This document shows, one piece after another, positions 16,889 to 25,712 of a stretch of 64,000 nucleotides of DNA. The stretch spans positions 62,001 to 126,000 of the forward strand of contig CABQNT010000008.1 of assembly GCA_902465605.1 (NCBI GenBank). The letters run 5' to 3'. The stretch comes from Prevotella sp902465605. GTDB lineage: Bacteria > Bacteroidota > Bacteroidia > Bacteroidales > Bacteroidaceae. A model generated the notes under the pieces. That model saw only the letters and a program-made list of their open reading frames with translations, was not told where the DNA came from and ran no database searches. Both the position numbers and the translations under genes were made by a program. Positions within the stretch are counted from its first letter, which is position 1; every line of letters starts with the position of its first letter.

Positions 16889-18023
16889 CGGCATCGCTCA
16901 CATACAGTCCTTGCGTCGTCAAACGAATTGAATCGCCCCGAATCTCCAAGAGGTTTTGGGCGATTTGCTTTTCTGCTTGTTGTAAAAGATACGTCCTGTG
17001 TTTAGGAGTGAGTGTCGATAAGTTGATGCCTTCCGATGTTCTCAGTGCGGTTGTTATCAAGTCGTTGTAGCGTGTATCGTCGTCAAGGCATTCGCGTTCG
17101 AAAGGAATCTCACTTTGTTCGATGGATGAGATGTATTCCTTGATATTGGAAACGTTCCACTGTCGCGATTGAATGTCGTACGAGTGGGCCGACGCACCGA
17201 TGCCCAGATAGGGTATAGCGTGCCAATAACTGCTGTTGTGTTGGCTTCGTTTACCCGGTTTAGCGAAGTTGCTGATTTCGTAATGTTCATATCCCGAAGC
17301 TTTCAGCTCATCCACTAAAGTTTGATACATGGTCAAAGAAAGTTCGTCATCAATTTCTTTCACCTTATTATTGCTTAGTAGTTGGTAGAGTGGTGTGCCC
17401 TCTTCGTACATCAAACTGTAAGCCGAGATGTGCTCAACTCGTAGCGCAAGGGCCTTTTGGATGTCCAGTTTCCATTCGTCGAGTGTTTGGTTGGGAAAGC
17501 CAAACATCAAATCTACACTGATGTTGTCAATGCCTATGCTTCGAAGTTCCTGCACGACAGGAGAAATATCTTCCGCGTGATGGCGCCTGTGAAGAAACTT
17601 CAATCGCTCGTTGCTGAATGATTGTACACCCATGCTCACTCGGTTTACAGGCGAATGCTGTAGAAATTGAGCAAACGAGGGGGTGATATCGTCGGGATTA
17701 CACTCCATGGTTACCTCACAATGGGTGCGCATCAGCGTATCATCTCCATGAAAGAAAACCGTGACGATGGTGCTGAAAATCTGTTGAAGTTGTGCAGGAG
17801 TGAGTTGAGAAGGGGTGCCTCCACCTAAATATATGGTGGAAATCAGAGGTTCATGAACAGCACTTGTGTCGTCTGTTGTGGGGAGGTAATGGCGTCTTAG
17901 CTGCATCTCTCGGCACAAAGCATCTACATATTGTTGGCGCACATCAAGGTGCGTGGTGGAGTAGAAGCCACAATAAATGCAGCGACTGGCGCAAAAAGGA
18001 ATGTGTATGTATAAGCCAGCCAT
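16863..18023 (-). CDS. hemW: Radical SAM heme chaperone HemW
   Basis: A 386-residue radical SAM protein. The cluster motif is Cys11-Cys15-Cys18 (PFCASRCIYCGF); the residue two after the third Cys is Phe and not Cys, which marks HemW rather than the oxygen-independent coproporphyrinogen oxidase HemN. The YLGGGTPSQL, ECNPDDITP, RVSMGVQSF and SVDLMFGFPNQT motifs follow, and a HemN C-terminal domain ends the protein. HemW binds heme and is thought to deliver it to target enzymes. A -7 box TACTTTTG lies at 18051-18044. The 3' end overlaps the convergent 114-residue gene by 26 bases. Confidence 0.93.
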   Translation of the reverse strand: MAGLYIHIPFCASRCIYCGFYSTTHLDVRQQYVDALCREMQLRRHYLPTTDDTSAVHEPLISTIYLGGGTPSQLTPAQLQQIFSTIVTVFFHGDDTLMRTHCEVTMECNPDDITPSFAQFLQHSPVNRVSMGVQSFSNERLKFLHRRHHAEDISPVVQELRSIGIDNISVDLMFGFPNQTLDEWKLDIQKALALRVEHISAYSLMYEEGTPLYQLLSNNKVKEIDDELSLTMYQTLVDELKASGYEHYEISNFAKPGKRSQHNSSYWHAIPYLGIGASAHSYDIQSRQWNVSNIKEYISSIEQSEIPFERECLDDDTRYNDLITTALRTSEGINLSTLTPKHRTYLLQQAEKQIAQNLLEIRGDSIRLTTQGLYVSDAVMADLIYA

Positions 18024-18087
18024 GGGTATGGACTATTTTCATGCAAAAGTACTAATTTGATTTAAATATGTTATATTTTTTCTATAA

Positions 18088-18095
18088 TACTTTTG
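18088..18095 (+). promoter_or_regulatory. -7 box of the EF-G paralogue
   Basis: TACTTTTG fits TAnnTTTG and gives a leader of about 75 bases with a small ATGCC/GGCAT hairpin. The opposite-facing hemW box is at 18051-18044. Confidence 0.5.
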
Positions 18096-18176
18096 TCTTT
18101 ATTCAAAAAATGCCTAACTTAGACGGCATAATCTTAAATAACGTAATACTAACCCTTTTTTAAATCTATAACCGTT

Positions 18177-20339
18177 ATGAGAGTATATCAAACGAACGAA
18201 ATTAAAAACATCGCATTGCTTGGCAGTGCGGGTAGCGGCAAGACCACACTTGCCGAGAGTATGCTGTTTGGCAGTGGTATCATCAAGCGCCGTGGATCAG
18301 TAGAGGCCAAAAATACCGTCAGTGATTATTTTCCAGTTGAGCAGGAATACGGCTATTCGGTGTTCCCTACTGTATTTCATGTAGAATGGAATAACAAAAA
18401 ACTGAACATCATTGACTGTCCCGGTTCGGATGACTTTGTGGGTGGAGCCATCACTGCTTTGAATGTTACCGACCAAGCTGTGATTCTCATCAACGGGCAA
18501 TATGGACCAGAAGTGGGCACGCAGAACAACTTTAGATACACGGAAAAACTGAAGAAGCCCGTCATCTTCTTGGTTAATCAGCTTGATTCAGACAAATGTG
18601 ATTATGATGCTGTCATCAATACCATGAAAGATATTTATGGCTCCAAGTGTGTTCAAATACAATATCCAGTGGAGACAGGAGCCAACTTTAACGAAATCAT
18701 TGACGTGCTGTTGATGAAGAAGTATTCGTGGAAGGCTGAAGGTGGAATGCCTATTATTGAGGATATTCCAGAAGACCAGATGGAAAAAGCCATGGAACTG
18801 CATAGACAACTTGTTGAGGCAGCAGCTGAGAATGATGATAGCTTGATGGAGAAATTTTTCGAAGAAGAGAAACTTAGTGAGGACGAATTGCGTGAAGGAA
18901 TCCGCAAGGGACTTGTTACGCGCAGCATCTTCCCTGTATTCTGTGTTTGCGCTGGTGAGGATAAAGGTGTACGTAGACTGATGGAGTTCTTAGGAAATGT
19001 TGTTCCTTTTGTGAGTGAAATGCCGAAAATCCACAATACACGCGGTGAGGAAGTGGCTCCAGATGCACAAGGTCCCACGTCACTTTACTTCTTCAAAACC
19101 GGAATGGAGCCGCATATTGGCGAGGTGTCTTATTTCAAGGTCATGAGTGGTAGCGTGAAATCAGGCGATGATTTGACCAATGTAGACCGCGGATCGAAAG
19201 AGCGTATTGGCCAATTGTATGCTTGTGCGGGTGCCAATCGTATAGCTGTAGATCAGCTGAACGCAGGCGATATAGGCTGCACGGTTAAGTTGAAGGATGT
19301 TAAAACGGGTAATACGTTGAATGGAAAGGATTGTGAGTGGCGTTTCGACTTCATCAAATATCCTAATTCGAAGTACAGTCGTGCCATTAAAGCTGTTAAT
19401 TCAGCTGATACAGAAAAGGTGATGGCCGCCTTGCTGAAGATGCGTCAAGAAGATCCGACATGGGTGGTTGAACAATCCAAAGAATTGCGCCAGACCATTG
19501 TTCACGGACAAGGTGAGTTCCACTTGCGTACCTTGAAATGGCGTTTGGAGAACAATGAGAAGCTGCCAGTGACCTTTGTGGAAGCCAAAATACCTTACCG
19601 CGAAACCATCACCAAGCAAGCCAGAGCCGACTATCGACATAAGAAGCAATCGGGTGGTGCAGGCCAGTTTGGTGAAGTTCATCTGATTGTGGAGCCTTAT
19701 GCCGAAGGCATGCCGGACCCAACGGTTTACAAGTTTAACGGTCAGGAGTTCAAGATGAACATCAAGAGCAAGGAGGAAATCGACTTAGAGTGGGGTGGTA
19801 AGTTGGTATTTATCAACTCCGTGGTTGGTGGCGCCATTGACTTGCGTTTCATGCCCGCCATCCTGAAAGGTGTAATGGACTGCATTGAACATGGACCATT
19901 GACTGGTAGTTATGCGCGTGATGTTCGGGTTGTGGTGTATGATGGCAAGATGCACCCGGTAGATTCCAATGAATTGTCGTTCACCTTGGCTGCGCGTCAC
20001 GCCTTCTCACAGGCGTTTAAGGCTGCAGGTCCCAAGATTCTTGAACCAATTTATGATTTGGAAGTGTATGTTCCTGCTGACTATATGGGCGATGTGATGA
20101 GCGATTTGCAAGGCCGTCGCGCATTGATTATGGGAATGGATAGCGAGGCAGGATACCAAAAACTGTCTGCCAAGATACCATTGAAAGAATTGTCCAGCTA
20201 CTCTATCTCGTTGAGTTCGCTGACTGGCGGACGTGCATCGTTTACGACTAAGTTCTCAAGTTACGAGTTAGTACCAAACGATTTGCAAACGAAGCTCATT
20301 GAAGAGCATGAGGCTGAGCTTGCGAATGAGGAAGAGTAA
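18177..20339 (+). CDS. fusA2: EF-G paralogue (EF-G2/FusA2 type) with altered GTPase residues
   Basis: A 720-residue protein with all EF-G domains: the G domain, domain II, and domains III-V ending in the EF-G C-terminal fold. The G domain is atypical. The P-loop reads GSAGSGKTT (16-24) and not AHIDAGKTT; switch II is DCPGSDDF (80-87), with Ser84 where EF-G has the catalytic His; the guanine motif is NQLD and not NKxD. Bacteroides thetaiotaomicron has an EF-G2 reported to support translation without GTP hydrolysis and to be needed for gut colonisation; this is very likely its orthologue. It is monocistronic, with the terminator at 20358-20393. Confidence 0.88.
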   Translation: MRVYQTNEIKNIALLGSAGSGKTTLAESMLFGSGIIKRRGSVEAKNTVSDYFPVEQEYGYSVFPTVFHVEWNNKKLNIIDCPGSDDFVGGAITALNVTDQAVILINGQYGPEVGTQNNFRYTEKLKKPVIFLVNQLDSDKCDYDAVINTMKDIYGSKCVQIQYPVETGANFNEIIDVLLMKKYSWKAEGGMPIIEDIPEDQMEKAMELHRQLVEAAAENDDSLMEKFFEEEKLSEDELREGIRKGLVTRSIFPVFCVCAGEDKGVRRLMEFLGNVVPFVSEMPKIHNTRGEEVAPDAQGPTSLYFFKTGMEPHIGEVSYFKVMSGSVKSGDDLTNVDRGSKERIGQLYACAGANRIAVDQLNAGDIGCTVKLKDVKTGNTLNGKDCEWRFDFIKYPNSKYSRAIKAVNSADTEKVMAALLKMRQEDPTWVVEQSKELRQTIVHGQGEFHLRTLKWRLENNEKLPVTFVEAKIPYRETITKQARADYRHKKQSGGAGQFGEVHLIVEPYAEGMPDPTVYKFNGQEFKMNIKSKEEIDLEWGGKLVFINSVVGGAIDLRFMPAILKGVMDCIEHGPLTGSYARDVRVVVYDGKMHPVDSNELSFTLAARHAFSQAFKAAGPKILEPIYDLEVYVPADYMGDVMSDLQGRRALIMGMDSEAGYQKLSAKIPLKELSSYSISLSSLTGGRASFTTKFSSYELVPNDLQTKLIEEHEAELANEEE

Positions 20340-20357
20340 ACCGTTTGTTTACAAGTC

Positions 20358-20393
20358 AAAGGGTGTGATGTGGTTCGCCATGTCACACCTTTT
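20358..20393 (+). terminator. Intrinsic terminator of the EF-G paralogue
   Basis: AAAGGGTGTGATGTGG (20358-20373), TTCG loop, CCATGTCACACCTTT (20378-20392), with a TTTT run from 20390. Confidence 0.8.
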
Positions 20394-20518
20394 CTGTTTG
20401 AAGAGTTCACAAGCTTAATACTCATTCTTGATAATTCTGTTTTATAATCTAATATATATAATTATAATTATACAATTCGTTAATTATCGATAATAATAGA
20501 GAAATATTTAACAGCTTA

Positions 20519-20550
20519 TTGTTAAGCAATTAAGAAAATTATTATCTTTG
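20519..20550 (+). promoter_or_regulatory. rprX promoter, predicted leaderless
   Basis: TTG (20519-20521), 21 bases, TATCTTTG (20543-20550), then only 6 bases to the ATG at 20557. An in-frame TTG at 20548 lies inside the -7 box and cannot be the start. Confidence 0.65.
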
Positions 20551-20556
20551 TGTTGT

Positions 20557-22116
20557 ATGAAGAAGAGAACAATTTGGGTCATCTCAACAATCATGGGGCT
20601 TTCGTTCCTGGTGTTGCTTTTCCTGCAGTTGAAATACTTTCAGGAAATGGCCGACATGAAAAAGGAACAGTTTGACGAATCGGTCAACAGAGCCTTGAAT
20701 CAGGCATCACGCAACTTGGAATATAACGAGACGTGGCGCTACCTACAGAAGGATGTGAACGAGACAGAACGGCGAGCTTTTATACAAGACTCGATTGGAA
20801 CTCGTTCAGGAAAGCCCGACGGTACGTTGCAACAGTCCCACCAGTTCTCTGTGACGGGCAAGGATGGAACCATGTATTCGGCCTTTGAGTTGAAGACCAT
20901 CACAGTGAAACCCTCACAGATGCCCAAGGGAATGATTCTGCAAAACGATAAAAACTCTCTATCAGAGGCTTCAAAGTCATTGCAGGAGATCGTTAAAAAC
21001 CGGTACATCTACCAGAAAGCATTGCTCGACGAAGTGGTTTACTCCATCTTGTACTCAGCTTCTGACAAGCCGCTGAAAGAGCGAATCAACTTCAAATTGT
21101 TGGATCAAGACCTCAAGTCGGAACTGATGAACAATGGAATCAACATCCCATATCACTTTCGTGTGACGACACAGGATGGGCGCGAGGTGTACAGATGTTC
21201 TGACTATTCTGAGAAAGGAGAGGAATATACCTATTCGCAGGTGCTGTTCCGCAACGACCCCGCATCGAAAATGGGTGTGGTGAAGGTGCACTTCCCCGAT
21301 ATGAACAGCTACATCTTTTCTTCAGTAAGGTTCATGATGCCAGCCATTGTTTTCACCTTCATCCTGCTGGTGACGTTTATTTTCACCATTGTTGTGGTGT
21401 TCAGGCAGAAACGGTATACTGAGATTAAGAACGACTTCATCAACAACATGACCCACGAATTGAAGACACCAATCGCCAGTATCTCGTTGGCTGCGCAGAT
21501 GTTGAATGACAAGAGCCTGACCAAGAGCGAGTCTATGATTAACCATCTTGGTGGGGTGATACAAGAAGAGACCAAGCGTCTGCGGTTTTTGGTTGAGAAG
21601 GTGTTGCAGATGTCCATGTTCGATCGTAAGAAAACCGTGTTCAAGAAGAAGGAATTGGACCTCAACGAGATGGTTGAGAGCATTGCCCATTCGTTCTCAT
21701 TGCGTGTTGAACATACCGGAGGAAGGATATATACTGACATAGGTGCCGTAGACTCTACCATTTACGTTGATGAAGTGCACTTCCAAAACGCCATCTTCAA
21801 CCTGATGGACAATGCCGTGAAGTACGGAAAACCCGATCAGCCGCTGGACATCTACATGTCTACTTGGAACGATGATCAGCATTTGTATCTGTCAATTCGC
21901 GACACGGGACTGGGCATCAAGAAAGAAAATTTGAAGAAAGTTTTCGAGAAGTTCTACCGCGTCCATACTGGGAATGTGCACGATGTGAAAGGATTTGGGC
22001 TGGGATTGGCTTATGTCAAGCAAATTGTGGAACTGCACGATGGTGAGATAGCCGTTGACAGTGAATACAGAAAGGGGACTAAGTTTACAATTAAACTCCC
22101 CGTCATTAAAGATTAA
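20557..22116 (+). CDS. rprX: Two-component sensor histidine kinase, RprX-like
   Basis: A 519-residue membrane kinase. Span 1 is at about 6-24 (IWVISTIMGLSFLVLLFLQL), a periplasmic sensor region covers about 25-260, and span 2 is at about 265-288. The HisKA domain has the phospho-acceptor His300 in NNMTHELKTPIAS; the catalytic domain has NLMDNAVKYGKP (N box), DTGLGIKKENL (G1), KFYRV and GFGLGLAYVKQIV (G2). Size and partner match RprX of Bacteroides fragilis, found there as a regulator with RprY and linked to tetracycline response. The response regulator follows 27 bases later. Confidence 0.88.
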   Translation: MKKRTIWVISTIMGLSFLVLLFLQLKYFQEMADMKKEQFDESVNRALNQASRNLEYNETWRYLQKDVNETERRAFIQDSIGTRSGKPDGTLQQSHQFSVTGKDGTMYSAFELKTITVKPSQMPKGMILQNDKNSLSEASKSLQEIVKNRYIYQKALLDEVVYSILYSASDKPLKERINFKLLDQDLKSELMNNGINIPYHFRVTTQDGREVYRCSDYSEKGEEYTYSQVLFRNDPASKMGVVKVHFPDMNSYIFSSVRFMMPAIVFTFILLVTFIFTIVVVFRQKRYTEIKNDFINNMTHELKTPIASISLAAQMLNDKSLTKSESMINHLGGVIQEETKRLRFLVEKVLQMSMFDRKKTVFKKKELDLNEMVESIAHSFSLRVEHTGGRIYTDIGAVDSTIYVDEVHFQNAIFNLMDNAVKYGKPDQPLDIYMSTWNDDQHLYLSIRDTGLGIKKENLKKVFEKFYRVHTGNVHDVKGFGLGLAYVKQIVELHDGEIAVDSEYRKGTKFTIKLPVIKD

Positions 22117-22143
22117 TAATTATTCATTAATAAATACAAGACT

Positions 22144-22842
22144 ATGGAAGAGAAAATAAAAATTCTATTGTGTGAAGATGATGAGAATTTAGGAATGCTG
22201 CTTCGCGAGTATTTACAGGCTAAGGGTTATACCGCAACATTATGCCCAGACGGTGAGGTTGGCTATAGAGAGTTCTTGAAAGACAAGTTTGACATCTGCG
22301 TCCTGGACGTGATGATGCCTAAGAAAGACGGGTTCACCCTGGCTCAGGAAATACGTCAGGCTAACGCAGACATGCCCATTATCTTCCTCACAGCAAAAGT
22401 TTTGAAGGAAGATATCCTCGAGGGATTCAAGATTGGAGCCGATGATTACATCACCAAACCATTCTCTATGGAGGAACTTGTGTTGCGTGTGGAGGCCATC
22501 TTACGCCGTGTACGAGGTAAGAAAAACAAGGAAGCCACCGTTTACAAAATTGGCAAGTTTGTGTTCGATACGCAGAAGCAGTTGCTCACCATCGGTGACA
22601 AGCAAACCAAGTTGACAACCAAGGAGAACGAGTTGCTGTCTTTGCTCTGCTCTCATGCGAACGAAATACTGCAGCGCGACTTTGCTTTAAAGACCATCTG
22701 GATAGACGACAACTATTTCAACGCCCGTTCCATGGACGTTTACATCACCAAATTGCGCAAGCACTTGAAGGATGACGACCAGATTGAAATCATCAATATT
22801 CACGGCAAGGGCTATAAACTCATCACACCGGAGGAAGATTAA
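22144..22842 (+). CDS. rprY: OmpR-family response regulator, RprY-like
   Basis: A 232-residue response regulator. The receiver domain has the acidic pair EDD (11-13), phospho-acceptor Asp55 (VLDVMMPKKDG), Thr in FLTAK and the conserved Lys in YITKPF. The C-terminal winged helix (about 135-228) ends with SMDVYITKLRKHLKDD and NIHGKGYKL, typical of OmpR/PhoB DNA-binding domains. It is co-transcribed with rprX. In Porphyromonas gingivalis and B. fragilis the RprY orthologue controls stress and sodium-related genes, which is of interest because an NhaD-type antiporter gene follows. A strong terminator lies at 22885-22916. Confidence 0.9.
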   Translation: MEEKIKILLCEDDENLGMLLREYLQAKGYTATLCPDGEVGYREFLKDKFDICVLDVMMPKKDGFTLAQEIRQANADMPIIFLTAKVLKEDILEGFKIGADDYITKPFSMEELVLRVEAILRRVRGKKNKEATVYKIGKFVFDTQKQLLTIGDKQTKLTTKENELLSLLCSHANEILQRDFALKTIWIDDNYFNARSMDVYITKLRKHLKDDDQIEIINIHGKGYKLITPEED

Positions 22843-22884
22843 GTTCGTTTACAAGCAAAGCGACAATCTTATTGGAAAATAATC

Positions 22885-22916
22885 AAAGGCACAGGATTTA
22901 TGTCCTGTGCCTTTTT
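22885..22916 (+). terminator. Intrinsic terminator of rprXY
   Basis: AAAGGCACAGGA (22885-22896), 6-base loop, TCCTGTGCCTTT (22903-22914), 12 perfect pairs followed by a T run. Confidence 0.85.
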
Positions 22917-22994
22917 CAATGAATACAGGTATCTGTAAGTAGTTGATAAACAGTAGGTCATAAAGCTCATCTAAAAGCATTGGTTTTGGGGTCC

Positions 22995-23056
22995 AAAGTC
23001 AATGAGTTTGCCCGTTAAAGTCAATGCAATTGCCCATTAAAGTCAATGAGTTTGCC
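22995..23056. repeat. AAAGTCAATG repeat, three units of 22 bp
   Basis: AAAGTCAATG begins at 22995, 23017 and 23039, exactly 22 bases apart. Units 1 and 3 continue AGTTTGCC; unit 2 continues CAATTGCC. The same core and period recur at 33130-33232. It lies between the rprXY terminator and the nhaD promoter. The rest of the 22843-23187 gap shows nothing more. Confidence 0.8.
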
Positions 23057-23133
23057 AAGCATGTCCCATGTGAAGATTCAAAATCGAAGTACAAGGCTGT
23101 TTTGAGGTTTTAATGGAAAAATCACACAATTGT

Positions 23134-23166
23134 TTTGTTTAATTCATATTATATTTAGTATCTTTG
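23134..23166 (+). promoter_or_regulatory. Promoter of the NhaD-type antiporter
   Basis: TTTG (23134-23137), 21 bases, TATCTTTG (23159-23166). The leader before the ATG at 23188 is about 15 bases. Confidence 0.7.
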
Positions 23167-23187
23167 CGGTGATTAAGTTGCTTTATC

Positions 23188-24567
23188 ATGACACCCATCA
23201 TTGTCAGTATTTTAGCAGTCTGCCTTCTCTTGATAGCTACAGAAAGCAAGACGAACGTCAATAAAGCTGCTGTTGCCATATTTGCAGGAACAGTAGGATG
23301 GGTCTTGTATGTCGGTTATGGTACTGATTTTGTGATGAGCCGACACGCTACCGACTATGTTAGCTTCTTGGACGGAGCAGAATCTACAGGAATACTCGTC
23401 AAAGAGTTTATTGCCCGCCACGTGTTTCTTAAGCATGTGGGTCATGCCTCCGAGATAGTTCTCTTCTTGTTGGCTACGATGACCATTGTGGAGATTTTGA
23501 ACAATAATGGCTGTTTCGATTTTATCAGCCAACTGTTAAAGACGCGCAGTAGCAAGAAAATATTATGGCGGCTGGCCATTGTGACGTTTATCATCTCGGC
23601 CAATCTCGACAACCTCACTACTACGGTCATGATGCTCACCATCATGCACAAGATTATTCCAAGCAGGCGATATCGCATGATTTATGGTTCGGCCATCGTC
23701 TTGGCTGCCAATTGTGGGGGAGCATTAACGGTTATCGGCGATCCCATGGGACTGGTTTTGTGGAGTCAAGGAGCCGTTACGCCAACCAACTATTCGCTGT
23801 CGCTACTCATCCCATGCCTCATTGCATGGGCACTGCCAACTTATTGGGTGGGGCGGATGTTGCCCGAGCGGATGCAGACCGAGTGGATTGTGATGCCCTA
23901 TCGTGGCGATGATACCAATCTCAACGTGCGACAACGATTGTTGATGCTGTTCATCGGCATTGGTGGGTTGTGGTTCATCCCGTCGTTTAGTAATATCACC
24001 CGGTTGAGTCCATTTCTCGGAGCGCTCTGTGTGCTATCCGTTCTTTGGGTGGTGAACGAATTGTTCAACCATCGCCTGATGAATGAAGAACAGATGATAC
24101 AGCGCCGCACACCACGCGTGCTGCAATACGGAGTGCTACAAATGATGCTCTTTGTGATGGGCATCATGCTGGCTGTCGGTGTTTTACAGGAAACAGGATT
24201 CTTGCAGCGGTTTACACTTTTGTTGGACCAGGGAGTGCAGAATGTGTGGATGTTGGGCGCAGTGAGCGCACTGGTGAGCACCATCTTAGACAACTTTGCC
24301 ACAGGCATGGGTATGCTGTCGCTTCATGCAGTGGAAAATGTTCACGCATCAGCTACCCTGTCGGCATTCGCACAAGACGGAGAATATTGGAAAATAGTGG
24401 GATACACATCAGCCGTTGCCGGTAACATCTTGGCCATTGGCTCGATGAGTGGGTTAGCCTTGATCAAGGCTGAACGCATCCGTGTGGTCTGGTATTTGCG
24501 CAATATTGGATGGAAAGCATTGGTGGGAACCATGTTAGGCTATCTGGCTCTATATATCTTTGTATGA
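23188..24567 (+). CDS. nhaD: NhaD-type sodium:proton antiporter
   Basis: A 459-residue ion-transporter-superfamily membrane protein with about 11-12 spans. NhaD-like features are VEILNNNGCFDFISQLL, the FIISANLDNLTTTVMMLTIMH segment with its conserved Asn-Leu-Asp-Asn, ANCGGALTVIGDPMGLVLWSQG, and the second half repeat VSTILDNFATGMGML followed by SAVAGNILAIGSMSGLALIKAE. NhaD exchanges cytoplasmic Na+ or Li+ for H+. Its promoter is a textbook match at 23134-23166. pfkA starts 17 bases after its stop and may be read from the same transcript. Confidence 0.87.
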   Translation: MTPIIVSILAVCLLLIATESKTNVNKAAVAIFAGTVGWVLYVGYGTDFVMSRHATDYVSFLDGAESTGILVKEFIARHVFLKHVGHASEIVLFLLATMTIVEILNNNGCFDFISQLLKTRSSKKILWRLAIVTFIISANLDNLTTTVMMLTIMHKIIPSRRYRMIYGSAIVLAANCGGALTVIGDPMGLVLWSQGAVTPTNYSLSLLIPCLIAWALPTYWVGRMLPERMQTEWIVMPYRGDDTNLNVRQRLLMLFIGIGGLWFIPSFSNITRLSPFLGALCVLSVLWVVNELFNHRLMNEEQMIQRRTPRVLQYGVLQMMLFVMGIMLAVGVLQETGFLQRFTLLLDQGVQNVWMLGAVSALVSTILDNFATGMGMLSLHAVENVHASATLSAFAQDGEYWKIVGYTSAVAGNILAIGSMSGLALIKAERIRVVWYLRNIGWKALVGTMLGYLALYIFV

Positions 24568-24584
24568 AATATATTTTTTGATGT

Positions 24585-25562
24585 ATGAATAATATAACAA
24601 CAATAGGAGTTCTGACCTCTGGTGGAGATGCTCCGGGAATGAATGCAGCCATCCGTGCGGTAACGCGTGCGGGCATCTGTAATGGCTTTAAGATTAAAGG
24701 TATCTACAAGGGATTTGATGGCCTGATCAACGATGATATCAAGGATTTTACGACCGAAAACGTGAGTGGTATCATCATGTCGGGTGGCACAATCTTGAAA
24801 ACAGCACGATCTTTAGAGTTTATGACACCTGAAGGACGCAAGAAAGCTTATGAAAATGTGCAAAAACATCAGATAGGCGCACTAATCGTGATTGGTGGAA
24901 ATGGTTCGCTAAGGGGTGCCATGGAGTTCGGCAAGGAATACGACGTCCGTTGTATCGGCTTGCCCGGTACGATTGACAACGACTTGTATGGAACGGATTC
25001 AACCATTGGTTATGACACAACCTTGAACACGATTGTTGAATGTGTTGACAGAATCAGAGATACGGCACAAAGTCATGAGCGCATCTTCTTTGTGGAGGTG
25101 ATGGGGCGTGATGCCGGTTTCTTGGCGCAAAATAGTGCCATCGCATCGGGTGCAGAAGCTGCCATCATACCCGAAGATAGAACAGACGTGGACCAATTGG
25201 GACACTTCATGGAGCGGGGTATACGTAAATCAAAACGCTCGTGCATCGTCATCGTGAGCGAAAGTCCTAAGTGTGGCGCGTTGTATTACGCTGAGCGTGT
25301 AAGAAAAGAGTTCCCTGGATATGATGTTCGCGTCACCATTTTAGGGCATCTTCAACGAGGAGGCCGCCCCTCCGCGCATGATAGAATTTTGGCAAGTCGA
25401 ACAGGCGTGTCGGCCGTTGAGGCTATCATACAAGGACAACGCAACATCATGATAGGTATAAAAAACAACGAGATAGATTATATCCCGCTGGTAGAAGCCA
25501 TTAGGAGTGATAAACCTTTTGACCGAAAACTCATCAAGGTGCTTGATGAACTGAGCATTTAG
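24585..25562 (+). CDS. pfkA: ATP-dependent 6-phosphofructokinase
   Basis: A 325-residue PfkA that phosphorylates fructose-6-phosphate in glycolysis. Visible motifs are LTSGGDAPGMNAAIRAV (9-25), GGNGSLRGA (104-112), the catalytic PGTIDND (127-133), VEVMGRDAGFLA and LGHLQRGGRPSAHDR. Gly107 and Gly128 at the two ATP/PPi discriminator positions indicate ATP use. One residue is unusual: Asn106 replaces the Asp of the usual GGDGS (Asp103 in E. coli, a metal-site residue). Bacteroidetes often carry more than one PfkA, and such a change may mark a paralogue with different kinetics. It starts 17 bases after nhaD. Confidence 0.93.
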   Translation: MNNITTIGVLTSGGDAPGMNAAIRAVTRAGICNGFKIKGIYKGFDGLINDDIKDFTTENVSGIIMSGGTILKTARSLEFMTPEGRKKAYENVQKHQIGALIVIGGNGSLRGAMEFGKEYDVRCIGLPGTIDNDLYGTDSTIGYDTTLNTIVECVDRIRDTAQSHERIFFVEVMGRDAGFLAQNSAIASGAEAAIIPEDRTDVDQLGHFMERGIRKSKRSCIVIVSESPKCGALYYAERVRKEFPGYDVRVTILGHLQRGGRPSAHDRILASRTGVSAVEAIIQGQRNIMIGIKNNEIDYIPLVEAIRSDKPFDRKLIKVLDELSI

Positions 25563-25650
25563 TGAAAGTTGTCAAAGGTAATATATGTTAATAAAGCAAT
25601 TGGTTTTGTTAATATCTGGCAAAGCCAACGAACTATACAAAGTATTTTCG

Positions 25651-25658
25651 TATATTTG
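25651..25658 (+). promoter_or_regulatory. -7 box of the ATP synthase operon
   Basis: TATATTTG fits TAnnTTTG, with about 48 bases of leader to the atpD ATG at 25713. No clear -33 match is seen. Confidence 0.5.
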
Positions 25659-25712
25659 CAGGACTTAAGTTTAAGATTAATTTAGAAAAATATTGATATA
25701 AAATATAAAATC

